From Candidatus Caccousia avistercoris (GTDB lineage: Bacteria > Bacillota > Clostridia > Oscillospirales > Acutalibacteraceae), in contig DVMK01000154.1 in assembly GCA_018715025.1 (NCBI GenBank), forward strand, positions 1-22,170: a DNA stretch of 22,170 nt. Direction: 5' to 3'. Below are positions 7,177-15,410 of the stretch, in pieces (the stretch's first letter is position 1; each line of letters opens with the position of its first letter). Made by a program: the position numbers and the translations under genes. The notes beneath the pieces were generated by a model. It was not told where the DNA came from and made no database searches. It saw only the letters and a program-made list of their open reading frames with translations.

Positions 7177-8526
7177 ATGGGACCATATTACCTGGCGGTA
7201 GACATCGGCGCTTCCAGCGGAAAAATGGTGCTGGGCTGGCGGGAGGGGGAGGCCCTGCGCACCCAGGAGGTGCATCGCTTCCCCAACGGGGCTTCCCTGA
7301 AAAACGGCAGGCTCTGCTGGGACATGGAGGGCATCTTCCGGGAAATTATCGCCGGGCTCAGGCGCTGCGGAGAGCTGGGGAAGCCCCCGGCCTCCATGGG
7401 AATTGACACCTGGGGCGTGGATTTCCTGCTTTTGGGGAAGGACGGCCTCCCGCTGGACGAGGCGGTGTCTTACCGGGACAAGCGCACCGAGGGGATGGAC
7501 GCCCTGCTGGACGCCATCATTCCCCAGCGGGAGCTGTACGCCCGCACCGGCATTCAGAAGCAGATTTTCAACACCATTTACCAGCTTCTGGCGGTACAGC
7601 GGGAAACGCCCCGGCTGCTGCAGCAGGCAGAGCGCTTCCTCACCGTGCCGGACTACCTGCACTACCGGCTGACCGGCCGGGCGGAAAACGAGTACACCAT
7701 CGCCACCACCACCCAGCTGATCCACGCCGAAACCCGCACCTGGGACTGGGAGCTTCTGGAACGGCTGGGCCTGCCCGCCCGCCTGTTCCGGGATCCGCTG
7801 CCCCCCGGCACGGCGCTGGGCCCGCTGCTGCCCCGGCTGGCGGAGGAGGTCGGGTTTTCCTGCCAGGTGGTTCTGCCCGCCTCCCACGACACCGCCTCGG
7901 CGGTGCTGGCCGTGCCCGCCCGGGAAAAGAACTTTCTCTTCCTCAGCTCCGGCACCTGGTCGCTGCTGGGCATGGTGCGGCAGGAGCCGGACTGCTCTGA
8001 GGCCAGCCGCCTGGCCAACGTGACCAACGAGGGCGGCTTCGGCGGGACCATCCGCTACCTGAAAAACATTATGGGCCTGTGGATGCTCCAATCCCTGAAA
8101 AAGGAGCTGGGGGAGGAATACACCTTCCCGCGCCTCAGCCGGGAGGCGGAGGCGGCCGGCCGGTTCCCCGCCGCCCTTGACGTGGACGACCGCAGCTTCC
8201 TGGCGCCGGAGAGCATGGCCGGGGCCGTCCGCAGCTATTGCCGCCGCACCGGCCAGCCTGTGCCGGAAACCCCGGGGGAGCTGGCCTCCTGCATTTACCA
8301 CGGGCTGGCGGCCCGCTACGCCCAGGTGGTGCAGGAACTGGAAGCCCTCACCAACATCCGCTGCCCCCGGCTGTACCTGGTGGGCGGCGGATGCCGGGAC
8401 GGCTACCTGAACCGGCTCACCGCCCAGTCCACCGGCAAAGAGGTGCTGGCCGGCCCGGCAGAGGCCACCGCCATCGGCAACCTGCTGGCCATCTCCGGCC
8501 CCCCGCGCCCCGCGGAATACGCCTGA
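7177..8526 (+). CDS. rhaB: Rhamnulokinase
   Basis: This enzyme phosphorylates L-rhamnulose with ATP to L-rhamnulose 1-phosphate, the second step of L-rhamnose breakdown. The 449-aa product is a FGGY/ASKHA-fold kinase. The N-terminal phosphate loop is AVDIGASSGKMVLG, followed by GIDTWGVDFLLL. SHDTASAV, SSGTWSLLG and VTNEGGFGGTIRYLKNIMG are typical rhamnulokinase motifs of the second lobe, and a C-terminal VGGGCRDGYLN adenosine-binding stretch is present. GAAGGAGG before ATG 7177 is a strong ribosome binding site. It is the first gene of a rhaB-rhaA-rhaD operon, 36 bases ahead of rhaA. Confidence 0.95.
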   Translation: MGPYYLAVDIGASSGKMVLGWREGEALRTQEVHRFPNGASLKNGRLCWDMEGIFREIIAGLRRCGELGKPPASMGIDTWGVDFLLLGKDGLPLDEAVSYRDKRTEGMDALLDAIIPQRELYARTGIQKQIFNTIYQLLAVQRETPRLLQQAERFLTVPDYLHYRLTGRAENEYTIATTTQLIHAETRTWDWELLERLGLPARLFRDPLPPGTALGPLLPRLAEEVGFSCQVVLPASHDTASAVLAVPAREKNFLFLSSGTWSLLGMVRQEPDCSEASRLANVTNEGGFGGTIRYLKNIMGLWMLQSLKKELGEEYTFPRLSREAEAAGRFPAALDVDDRSFLAPESMAGAVRSYCRRTGQPVPETPGELASCIYHGLAARYAQVVQELEALTNIRCPRLYLVGGGCRDGYLNRLTAQSTGKEVLAGPAEATAIGNLLAISGPPRPAEYA

Positions 8527-8562
8527 ACACCTGTTGTATCATCAAGAAGGGAGAGGATTCAC

Positions 8563-9807
8563 ATGACCAGATATGAGGAAGCGCGGGAGCGGTACGCCGC
8601 CCTAGGCAGCGACGCCGAGCAGGCCATGGAGGCGCTGGGCAAAATCAAAATTTCCATGCAGTGCTGGCAGGGGGACGACATCAGAGGCTTCCTTTTCCGG
8701 GAGCGGGAGCTTACCGGCGGCATTCAGGCCACCGGGAACTACCCGGGCGCGGCCCGCACCCCCGAGGAGCTGCGGGCCGACCTGGAGGAGGCCCTGCGGC
8801 TTATTCCCGGCAGGCACAAGGTGAGCCTGCACGCCATTTACGCCGACACCCGGGAACCGGTGGATTTGGACGGGCTGGAGCCCCGCCACTTCGCCCCCTG
8901 GGTGCAGTGGGCCAAAGAGCAGGGCCTGGGCCTGGACTTCAACCCCACCTGCTTCTCCCACGAAAAATCCGAGAGCGGCTTCACCATCTCCAGCGCAGAC
9001 GAGGGGATCCGCCGCTTCTGGGTGGAGCACTGCCGCCGCTGCCGCCGCATCGGCGCATTCTTCGGCCGCGAGCTGGGGCAGAAAAGCGTCACCAACCTGT
9101 GGGTGCCGGACGGCTACAAGGACCTGCCGGTGGACCGCCTGGCCCCCCGCCTGCGGCTGAAGCAGTCCCTGGACGAAATCTTCGCGGAACGGTTGGACCC
9201 GGCCGCCCACCTGGACGCGGTGGAAAGCAAGCTGTTCGGCATCGGCTCAGAGAGCTACGTGGTGGGCTCCCACGAATTTTACCTGGGGTACGCGGTGCAG
9301 AACCGCGTCGCCGTGTGCCTGGACGCCGGCCACTTCCACCCCACCGAGGTAATCAGCAACAAAATCTCTTCGGTGCTGCTGTTCACCGGCGAAATGCTGC
9401 TGCACGTTTCCCGCCCTGTCCGCTGGGACAGCGACCATGTGGTTATTTTGGACGACGAGCTGCAGGAAATCGCCAACGAAATCATCCGCAGCGGGCAGGC
9501 CGCCCGCATCCACATCGGGCTGGATTACTTCGACGCCAGCATCAACCGGGTGGCCGCCTGGGTCATCGGCATGCGGAACATGCAGAAGGCGCTGCTGCGG
9601 GCCCTGCTGGAGCCCACCGCCCAAATGAAGCAGATGGAGCTTTCCGGCGATTTCACCGGCCGCCTGGCCTTTTTGGAAGAGCTGAAATCCATGCCCTGGC
9701 AGGCGGTGTGGGAGGAGTTCTGCCGCCGCAATTCCGTCCCCGGGGATCTGGCCTGGCTGGACCAGGTGCGGCGCTATGAAAAGAAAATTCTGGAGGAAAG
9801 GGTGTAA
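8563..9807 (+). CDS. rhaA: L-rhamnose isomerase
   Basis: This enzyme converts L-rhamnose to L-rhamnulose in a TIM-barrel, metal-dependent (usually Mn2+) reaction, the first step of the pathway. The 414-aa length matches the family. The N-terminal LGKIKISMQCWQGDDIRGF is diagnostic. CLDAGHFHPTE and VRWDSDHVV carry acidic and histidine residues of the metal site and active centre. AAGGGAGAGG lies ahead of ATG 8563. It sits between rhaB and rhaD on the same strand with only a 9-base gap to rhaD, so the three are almost certainly cotranscribed. Confidence 0.96.
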   Translation: MTRYEEARERYAALGSDAEQAMEALGKIKISMQCWQGDDIRGFLFRERELTGGIQATGNYPGAARTPEELRADLEEALRLIPGRHKVSLHAIYADTREPVDLDGLEPRHFAPWVQWAKEQGLGLDFNPTCFSHEKSESGFTISSADEGIRRFWVEHCRRCRRIGAFFGRELGQKSVTNLWVPDGYKDLPVDRLAPRLRLKQSLDEIFAERLDPAAHLDAVESKLFGIGSESYVVGSHEFYLGYAVQNRVAVCLDAGHFHPTEVISNKISSVLLFTGEMLLHVSRPVRWDSDHVVILDDELQEIANEIIRSGQAARIHIGLDYFDASINRVAAWVIGMRNMQKALLRALLEPTAQMKQMELSGDFTGRLAFLEELKSMPWQAVWEEFCRRNSVPGDLAWLDQVRRYEKKILEERV

Positions 9808-9816
9808 CCACAGGGT

Positions 9817-10632
9817 ATGAACAACATTTTGGAATCCCCCTTTGTGCGGGAAATGTGCCACATAACCGCCAACATGTACCGCATGGGCTTTGACGAGCGG
9901 AACGGGGGCAACATCAGCTGGATTTTGGAGGAGGAAGCGGTGCGCCAGTACCTGGACCCGGCAGAGCCGCTGCGCACGCTGCCCCTTTCCTTTGACGGCA
10001 GCGAGCTGGCCGGAAGGTACCTGATTGTCACCGGCACCGGCCGCTACTTCCGCAATGTAGAGCGGGACCCCCAGGCCAACCTGGGCATTCTCCGCATTTC
10101 GCCGGACGGCGCCTCCTGCCAGGTGCTGTGGGGCTTTTCCGGCGGCGGCCGGCCCACCAGCGAGCTGCCCACCCATTTGATGAACCATATCCAGCGCCTG
10201 CGGGCCGACCCCCTTCACCGGGTGGTCATGCACTGCCACCCGGCCAACACCCTGGCCATGACGTACGTGCACCAGCTGGACGACAGGGCCTTCACCAAGA
10301 CCTTGTGGCAGATGTGCACCGAGTGCATTGTGGTGTTCCCCGAGGGCGTCTCCGTCCTGCCCTGGATGGTGTGCGGCACCAACGAGATTGGAAGGGCCAC
10401 CGCGGAAAAAATTAAGGAAACCAGGGCCGTCATCTGGGCCGCCCACGGCATTTTTGCCGCCGGGCGGGACATAGACGAGGCCTTCGGCCTGATTGAAACA
10501 GTGGAGAAGGCGGCGGAAATCTATATAAAAATCAGGAATACCCCCTGGATGCAGACCATCACCGACCGGCAGCTGGCAGACCTGTGCCAAACCTTCGGCC
10601 TCACCCCCCGGGAAGGGTACCTGGAAGTATAA
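9817..10632 (+). CDS. rhaD: Rhamnulose-1-phosphate aldolase
   Basis: This zinc-dependent class II aldolase splits L-rhamnulose 1-phosphate into dihydroxyacetone phosphate and L-lactaldehyde. The 271-aa protein shows the family N-terminus GFDERNGGNISW (phosphate binding) and MHCHPANTLA with two of the zinc-binding histidines. WAAHGIFAAG supplies the later zinc histidine. The start is ATG 9817, and its ribosome binding sequence AGGAAAGG lies within the end of rhaA, suggesting translational coupling. It is the last gene of the operon before a strong terminator. No lactaldehyde reductase or dehydrogenase is in the window. Confidence 0.95.
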   Translation: MNNILESPFVREMCHITANMYRMGFDERNGGNISWILEEEAVRQYLDPAEPLRTLPLSFDGSELAGRYLIVTGTGRYFRNVERDPQANLGILRISPDGASCQVLWGFSGGGRPTSELPTHLMNHIQRLRADPLHRVVMHCHPANTLAMTYVHQLDDRAFTKTLWQMCTECIVVFPEGVSVLPWMVCGTNEIGRATAEKIKETRAVIWAAHGIFAAGRDIDEAFGLIETVEKAAEIYIKIRNTPWMQTITDRQLADLCQTFGLTPREGYLEV

Positions 10633-10651
10633 AGGCCCGCAGGGCATGAAA

Positions 10652-10689
10652 ACGCGGCGGCGATGCTTTTCAGCGCATCGCCGCCGCGT
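10652..10689. terminator. Terminator between rhaD and the convergent mutarotase-like gene
   Basis: Arms 10652-10666 and 10675-10689 form a perfect 15-bp GC-rich stem with an 8-base loop. The stem is followed by GCTGTTTTCTT on the plus strand and by TTTTC on the minus strand, so it probably ends transcription from both sides. Confidence 0.88.
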
Positions 10690-10720
10690 GCTGTTTTCTT
10701 ATGGTTCTCTGCGGCCCCGG

Positions 10721-11650
10721 TCAGCGAAGCACCTGCAGAAAATGCTCCACCGAATCCTCGTCCACCGGGTTAATCCCCTCCCGGGTGCGGAACAGGGAAA
10801 GGTTTTCCACGTGGCGGATCCCCTCGCCGGGCTCCAGCACATACAGGGGGCTGAAGCTTTCCAGCTGGGCAAAGGCCCCGTTCACGTGGGTGCGGTACGA
10901 GCAGTCGTGGTTGGGGTAGCAGGCCTGCTCCTCATGGACGTACCGCTTCACCAGGGTGGTGTCGGGCAGCACGTAGGCGGCCCACCCGGTGACGTTGTTC
11001 ACGCCGAAAATCAAATCCTTCTGCACCGCCGGATCCTGGCGCACCGTCAGGTACCGCTCCCCCGGGTAAAGGCGGGGGTCCAGCAGGCTGCTGCCGGGCC
11101 ACAGGGCGAGGATTCGGTTGGGCGCCGTCACCGGCACGTTCACCACGTTCTGGGGGATCACCTCCACGCCGCCGCTCCGCAGCGCGGTGGAAGCCCAAAT
11201 GGCCGCCTTCTGCCTTTCGCGCGAGGTGTTTTTCAGGCTGTGCACCACCATGATGTCAGAGGCCCCCTCGCTCATGATGATCTCAAAGCTGAGCTTCACC
11301 TGATCCCGCGCCCCCTGGGGCAGGGTGAAGCTCACCCCCTCCGGCCGGATCCCGTACACCACCGGGCTGTTGTCGGGGAAATAGCTTTCGGGGAAGCGCT
11401 CCGGGGCGACGGTGCAGAAATGGCCGCCCCGCCGGTAAAACACCGCGCCGGGGCCGTAGCGGGCCTCCATCTCCTCCCCGGAAAGGCAGATGGAGCGGGC
11501 CTTGTCGTCAAACATCACATTCTCGCCCTCCAGCAGGCGGAACGACAGGATGCGCGGCCCATAGTCGATGGTGACCACCGCCTCCAAAATGCCGTTGGAC
11601 AGGCGCAGGCAGTTGCCCCACGCCCCGCAGGATACCTCTTTTACCTCCAT
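10721..11650 (-). CDS. Galactose-mutarotase-fold protein (aldose 1-epimerase-like; DUF4380-like)
   Basis: I cannot assign a precise function. The roughly 310-aa protein is rich in beta strands and has the look of the aldose 1-epimerase/galactose mutarotase superfamily. It opens with a strand pair NCLRLSNGILEAVVTIDYGPRILSF, continues with ENVMF, and has FEIIMSEGASDIMVVHSLKNTS in the middle, as in sugar-binding supersandwich domains of the DUF4380 kind. No signal peptide is visible. The start is uncertain: GTG 11665 directly abuts GGAGG, TTG 11656 has ideal spacing, and ATG 11650 is 15 bases away; ATG is used here. It follows tmcAL by 39 bases on the same strand. Convergence with the rhamnose operon hints at a sugar role, but nothing proves it. 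Confidence 0.7.
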   Translation of the reverse strand: MEVKEVSCGAWGNCLRLSNGILEAVVTIDYGPRILSFRLLEGENVMFDDKARSICLSGEEMEARYGPGAVFYRRGGHFCTVAPERFPESYFPDNSPVVYGIRPEGVSFTLPQGARDQVKLSFEIIMSEGASDIMVVHSLKNTSRERQKAAIWASTALRSGGVEVIPQNVVNVPVTAPNRILALWPGSSLLDPRLYPGERYLTVRQDPAVQKDLIFGVNNVTGWAAYVLPDTTLVKRYVHEEQACYPNHDCSYRTHVNGAFAQLESFSPLYVLEPGEGIRHVENLSLFRTREGINPVDEDSVEHFLQVLR

Positions 11651-11689
11651 GGACAAAGGGATCACCCTCCAAAAAAGCGGTAAAGACAG

Positions 11690-12889
11690 CTACACCCGCA
11701 CCACCCCGTGGGTCTGGTTCAGCCCGCAGGGCGCCGGGCGGGGAAGAAACAGAGCGAACAGATCGCTGCCCTTTCCCTCCCATTCAACCACATTTTTCCC
11801 TGTTTTGTCAAGCTTGGAAAAATCGGAGGAATGGGTCAGCAGCGGAAGCCCGCCCCGCCGTTTGGCCTCCTGCAGAAGGCGCACCCCTCTTTCTGTGAAG
11901 CCCAGCACCCGCAGGTAGGGGGGCAGGCCCGCCCCGTCTTCGGCGGAAAGGCCCAGGAAGGCCGAAAACACGATGCGCCGCAGCCGGGCCATGGAATACC
12001 GCTTTGTCTTGGCCAGGGCCAGAAGCTCTTCCAGGGAGCAGGCACGGCGGGCGGCGGCGAACACCCTGTTTTCCAGGCCCTCGCTCATGTCGGGCAGGCG
12101 GGCCAGCTCCTCCCGGCTCATGGCGCGCAGCCGGGCCAGGACGGCCCGCTCCATGCGGGCGGGCTCTGCCGGGCAGGCCCCCCGGGCCGCCTCCCTGCGC
12201 AGAATGGCGGCGGTCTCCGGCGGCACGTAGGGTTCCCAGCCGCCGCCGGAGGCCAGCATCTCCCGCAGGGCTGTGGCGCTGGCGAAGCCACCCTGCGGGG
12301 CGGCGGCGTGGTGGCCCGCCCCCAGCCGGGGGATGGTGAAGGGTTCCATCTCCATGCCCAGGGCCCTCATGGCCTTGCAGTATTCCACCCCCAGCGTATT
12401 GTTGGGGGTCTGCAGCAGGGCGGCGGCCTGCTGCCCCGCCAGCCGGGCCACCGCGGCCTGCCGGGCGGCGGCAAAGGGAAGGCCCCGGGCCAGCTGCCCC
12501 TTCACCGCCTGGGAAAATTCCCCGGTCAGCAGCAGGGCGGCCAGCTGCTGCAGCTCCCGGGCGCCGCCCCACTCGCTGCCGAAGCACAGGCGGCGGCAGC
12601 CGGCCTGCCAAAGCAGGGAAACGCCGCCCCGGGCGAAGCGCTCCGCCCCCGCCATGGCCCAGGGCAGGGGAAGCTCGAACACCGCGTCGGCCCCGGCCCG
12701 CAGGGCCATTTCGGCCCTGCTCCACTTCGACACGACGGCGGGCCCGCCCCGCTGGACAAAGTCGCCGCTCATCACCACCGCCACATGGGTGGCCCCGCCC
12801 TGCCTGGCCGCCTGAATGAGCGCCTGGTGCCCCAGGTGCAGGGGGTTGAATTCTGCAATGATGCCCGCAGGGCAAAAATCCGGCTCCAT
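11690..12889 (-). CDS. tmcAL: tRNA-Met cytidine acetate ligase (TmcAL/YlbM family)
   Basis: Members of this family acetylate the wobble cytidine C34 of elongator tRNA-Met (ac4C), activating acetate with ATP as an acetyl-adenylate. The 399-aa protein begins with the nucleotidyltransferase motif GIIAEFNPLHLGHQ, including the HxGH box at residues 18-21. VVMSGDFVQRGGPAVVSKWSRAEMAL and FELPLPWAMAGAERFA follow as family signatures. SATALREML is the later catalytic-region motif. GGAGG precedes ATG 12889. It is divergent from acetate kinase, a frequent arrangement in clostridia, and the mutarotase-like gene follows in the same direction. The C-terminal ~60 residues are less conserved. Confidence 0.92.
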   Translation of the reverse strand: MEPDFCPAGIIAEFNPLHLGHQALIQAARQGGATHVAVVMSGDFVQRGGPAVVSKWSRAEMALRAGADAVFELPLPWAMAGAERFARGGVSLLWQAGCRRLCFGSEWGGARELQQLAALLLTGEFSQAVKGQLARGLPFAAARQAAVARLAGQQAAALLQTPNNTLGVEYCKAMRALGMEMEPFTIPRLGAGHHAAAPQGGFASATALREMLASGGGWEPYVPPETAAILRREAARGACPAEPARMERAVLARLRAMSREELARLPDMSEGLENRVFAAARRACSLEELLALAKTKRYSMARLRRIVFSAFLGLSAEDGAGLPPYLRVLGFTERGVRLLQEAKRRGGLPLLTHSSDFSKLDKTGKNVVEWEGKGSDLFALFLPRPAPCGLNQTHGVVRV

Positions 12890-12952
12890 AGCGGGTTCCT
12901 CCTTCCCCTTCCTCTTCCCCGCGCCGGGAGAATAGGAAAGTTCTCTAAAATC

Positions 12953-12981
12953 TTGAATTTAAGGACCGTTTGTATTATACT
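12953..12981 (+). promoter_or_regulatory. Sigma-A promoter of ackA
   Basis: TTGAAT (12953-12958) and TATACT (12976-12981) lie 17 bases apart. Transcription should start near 12988 and give a leader of about 100 bases that is very GC-rich and ends in T5 at 13069-13073, just before the ribosome binding site. Confidence 0.75.
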
Positions 12982-13091
12982 AATAAACGTATTATATGAA
13001 TACGAGCCGCCGCAAGGGCGGGCGCGCCCGAAGGCCCCGGAAGGCCGGGAAGCCGCGGGCGGCGGGAATTTTTAGGAAGCAGGAGGACATC

Positions 13092-14345
13092 ATGAAAGTA
13101 TTGGTAATCAACGCAGGCAGCTCTTCCCTCAAATACCAGATCATCGACATGGACAACGAGGAGATGCTGGCCAAGGGGAATTGCGAGCGCATTGGCCAGG
13201 AGACGGGAATTTTCTCCCACAAGACAAACGACGGCCGCGAGATGAAGAAGCGCGTGGTTATGAAAAACCACACCGAGGCCTTCCAGATGGTGACGAAGGC
13301 CCTCACCGACCCGGAGGCCGGCGTGGTGAAAAAGCTGACGGAAATTTCGGCCATCGGCCACCGGGTGGCCCAGGGCGGCTCTATTTTCCGCAAATCTGTG
13401 CTGGTGAACGACGACGTGCTGAAGGGGATCGAGAGCCTCATTCCCCTGGCGCCCTTACATAACGGCCCTGAGCTGGACGGCATCCGCGCCTGCCAGGCGG
13501 TGTTCGGCAAGAACATTCCCCAGTGCGTGGTGTTCGACACCTCGTTCCATTCCACCATGCCCCCCAAGGCGTACATGTACGCCGTCCCCTACGAGTACTA
13601 CACCAAGTATAAAATCCGCCGGTACGGCTTCCACGGCACCTCGCACCGGTATGTGAGCAAGCACTGCGCCCACCTGATGCACCAGCCTCTGGAGGATCTG
13701 AACATGATCACCTGCCACATCGGCAACGGCTCCTCCATCGCCGCCATCCGCGACGGGAAGGTCATCGACACCTCTATGGGGCTCACCCCGCTGGACGGCT
13801 TCATGATGGGCACCCGCAGCGGCTCCCTGGATCCCTCCGTGGTGACCTTCATTATGGAGCAGGAGGCCCTGACCCCCTCTGAGATGAACGACATTCTGAA
13901 CATGAAGTCGGGCATGCTGGGCATCTGCGGCTACAGCGACGACCGGGACGTGACGAAGGCCGAGATCGAGGGCGACCCCAAGGCCATTCTGGCCCACGAA
14001 ATGCTCACCTACCAAATCGCCAAGTACATCGGCTCTTACACCACCGCCATGGGCGGCCTGGACTGCCTGGTGTTCACCGCCGGCCTGGGCGAGAACCAGC
14101 CCCACCTGCGCTACAGCGTGTGCCGCTACCTGAAGTTCATGGGCGTGAAGATTGACGGCGAGCTGAACGACAAGATGGTGGCGGGCCGCGAGGGCAAAAT
14201 CTCCACCCCCGACTCCTCCGTGCCGGTGTGGATTATCAGCACCAACGAGGAGCTGATCATTGCCCGCGACACCAAGCAGATTGTGGAAAAGCTGAAGTAC
14301 GCTTCTGCGGAGGACAAAACCGTAGTGGATTTGGAAGACATTTAA
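13092..14345 (+). CDS. ackA: Acetate kinase
   Basis: This enzyme transfers phosphate between acetyl phosphate and ADP, giving ATP and acetate in fermentation, and reversibly activates acetate. The 417-aa cytoplasmic protein carries the ASKHA signatures of the family: VLVINAGSSSLKYQI at the start, VFDTSFHSTMP, GFHGTSHRYVS, CHIGNGSSIAAI, GLTPLDGFMMGTRSGSLDPS and FTAGLGENQ. The frame is open from 12996, but ATG 13092 is preceded by AGGAGG and gives the canonical N-terminus. The tail runs some 15-20 residues beyond a typical ~400-aa enzyme (ending AEDKTVVDLEDI). No pta gene is nearby. It is divergent from tmcAL. Confidence 0.96.
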   Translation: MKVLVINAGSSSLKYQIIDMDNEEMLAKGNCERIGQETGIFSHKTNDGREMKKRVVMKNHTEAFQMVTKALTDPEAGVVKKLTEISAIGHRVAQGGSIFRKSVLVNDDVLKGIESLIPLAPLHNGPELDGIRACQAVFGKNIPQCVVFDTSFHSTMPPKAYMYAVPYEYYTKYKIRRYGFHGTSHRYVSKHCAHLMHQPLEDLNMITCHIGNGSSIAAIRDGKVIDTSMGLTPLDGFMMGTRSGSLDPSVVTFIMEQEALTPSEMNDILNMKSGMLGICGYSDDRDVTKAEIEGDPKAILAHEMLTYQIAKYIGSYTTAMGGLDCLVFTAGLGENQPHLRYSVCRYLKFMGVKIDGELNDKMVAGREGKISTPDSSVPVWIISTNEELIIARDTKQIVEKLKYASAEDKTVVDLEDI

Positions 14346-14357
14346 CCTCAGCCGCAG

Positions 14358-14391
14358 AGCCGGGCTGGCGGATCTCCGCCGCCCGGCTTTT
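14358..14391 (+). terminator. Terminator of ackA
   Basis: AGCCGGGC (14358-14365) pairs with GCCCGGCT (14381-14388), and an inner GGCGGA/TCCGCC stem continues it; TTTTC follows. The position right after the ackA stop fits an intrinsic terminator. Confidence 0.87.
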
Positions 14392-14413
14392 CATTCCTTT
14401 CGGGAGGAAAATT

Positions 14414-14926
14414 ATGGACATGGACGCAATCCGGGAATCTTTTCTGGCCGGGCAGGCAGAGCGGCTGGCCCGGCTGGCGCTGCGCAACCAGATCCTGCTG
14501 GTTGGCACAATTGTCTGGGGCTGCCTTCTCCTTTTCTGGACGCTGTACAGCTTTCTGCGCTTTTACCGAACCCTTCAGAACGCCGCCGCAGGCGCCGGGG
14601 ACATTCCCTTCACCTGCAGCCGGTGCGGCGCTTCTTTCCGCCTGCCGGCGGCATACCTGGGGAAGCACCCCTTTCTGCCCCAGAAAAAGGTGACCGTTTC
14701 GGCTTTCGGCGCAGGCGGCGCGGTGCGGCTTTCCCGCAGGCTGCGCTGCCCCCGCTGCGGCAGAAGGGCCTGGTGCAGGCAGGACCTTGCGGCGCAGGCG
14801 CCGGCCGGGAGGCAGGCCCTGGCGGCGGCGGTGCAGAAAAGCCTGCCCCGGTTCCTGGCGGGCGGGGCCGTTCTGTTTGCCGCGGGCCTTCTGTTCTTTT
14901 CCGCGGTGCGGCTTATTCTGGGGTAG
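14414..14926 (+). CDS. Unrecognised two-TM protein with a zinc-ribbon-like cysteine set
   Basis: I do not recognise the family. The 170-aa protein has a short charged N-terminus, one membrane segment at about 27-49 and a second at about 147-168. Between them lies a soluble loop with two CxxC pairs (CSRCG at 68-72 and CPRCG at 112-116) plus Cys121, which look like a zinc ribbon. The loop is rich in Arg and Lys. GGGAGG precedes ATG 14414; the frame is open further upstream but overlaps ackA there. It follows the ackA terminator, and no separate promoter is obvious. Its last 14 bases overlap the end of the Rrf2 gene on the other strand. Confidence 0.75.
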   Translation: MDMDAIRESFLAGQAERLARLALRNQILLVGTIVWGCLLLFWTLYSFLRFYRTLQNAAAGAGDIPFTCSRCGASFRLPAAYLGKHPFLPQKKVTVSAFGAGGAVRLSRRLRCPRCGRRAWCRQDLAAQAPAGRQALAAAVQKSLPRFLAGGAVLFAAGLLFFSAVRLILG

Positions 14927-15353
14927 CCGTCCCCGGCGTTCCTGCGGGGATGGCGCCCGCCAACATATCCTGCAGGGTGACGCCGTCCAGGTAATGGTTC
15001 ACCACGGCGTGAAGCTCCTTCCAGAGGGGAAGGGTCGGGCAGCCCTCCGCCCTGGGGCAGGGCTCTGTCCCCTGCTTCAGGCAGGAAACCGGGGCCAGGC
15101 CGCCCTCTGTCAGGCGAAGGATGGAGCCTATGGCGATCCGCCCCGGGGGCTGGGCCAGCCGGTAGCCGCCCTCTTTTCCCCGCATGCTGCGCACCAGGCC
15201 GGCCTTGTGCAGCATGGCGACAATCATTTCCAGATATTTCAAGGAAACTTCCTGCCGCGTGGCAATCTCCTTCAGGGAAACATATTCCCCGTCGTACTGC
15301 GCCAAATCCAGCATGACGCGCAGGGCGTAGCGCCCTTTTGTGGAAATCATCAT
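14913..15353 (-). CDS. Rrf2-family transcriptional regulator
   Basis: The 146-aa protein has the Rrf2 winged helix at residues 1-80 (MISTKGRYALRVMLDLA, then EIATRQEVSLKYLEMIVAML and VRSMRGKEGGYRLA). It is followed by the three-cysteine loop C91-x7-C99-x5-C105 that in IscR/NsrR-type members holds an Fe-S cluster. It may therefore sense Fe-S status, nitric oxide or redox state; which one is not readable here. No isc or suf genes are in the window. GGAGG precedes ATG 15353, and a good promoter lies upstream. The 3' end overlaps the zinc-ribbon gene tail-to-tail. Confidence 0.93.
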   Translation of the reverse strand: MMISTKGRYALRVMLDLAQYDGEYVSLKEIATRQEVSLKYLEMIVAMLHKAGLVRSMRGKEGGYRLAQPPGRIAIGSILRLTEGGLAPVSCLKQGTEPCPRAEGCPTLPLWKELHAVVNHYLDGVTLQDMLAGAIPAGTPGTATPE

Positions 15354-15410
15354 GGCGATCTTCCTCCTTTCCCCTTCGTTATCCGGCAGGGGCTGATTTT
15401 TCTATTAACT

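Noticed and set aside
7087..8301. Minus-strand frame opposite rhaB
   Set aside because: Shadow of rhaB; no motifs and low-complexity composition.
8661..9779. Plus-strand frame inside rhaA
   Set aside because: Gly/Pro/Arg-rich out-of-frame reading of rhaA.
9247..10647. 466-aa minus-strand frame opposite rhaA/rhaD
   Set aside because: It spans two well-supported genes and their gap; the sequence has no domain features.
11708..13075. 455-aa plus-strand frame opposite tmcAL
   Set aside because: Shadow frame that also runs through the tmcAL start region and the ackA promoter.
12996..13091. 32-codon N-terminal extension of ackA
   Set aside because: Arg/Lys/Gly-rich leader translation; AGGAGG before ATG 13092 and MKVLVINAGSSS mark the true start.
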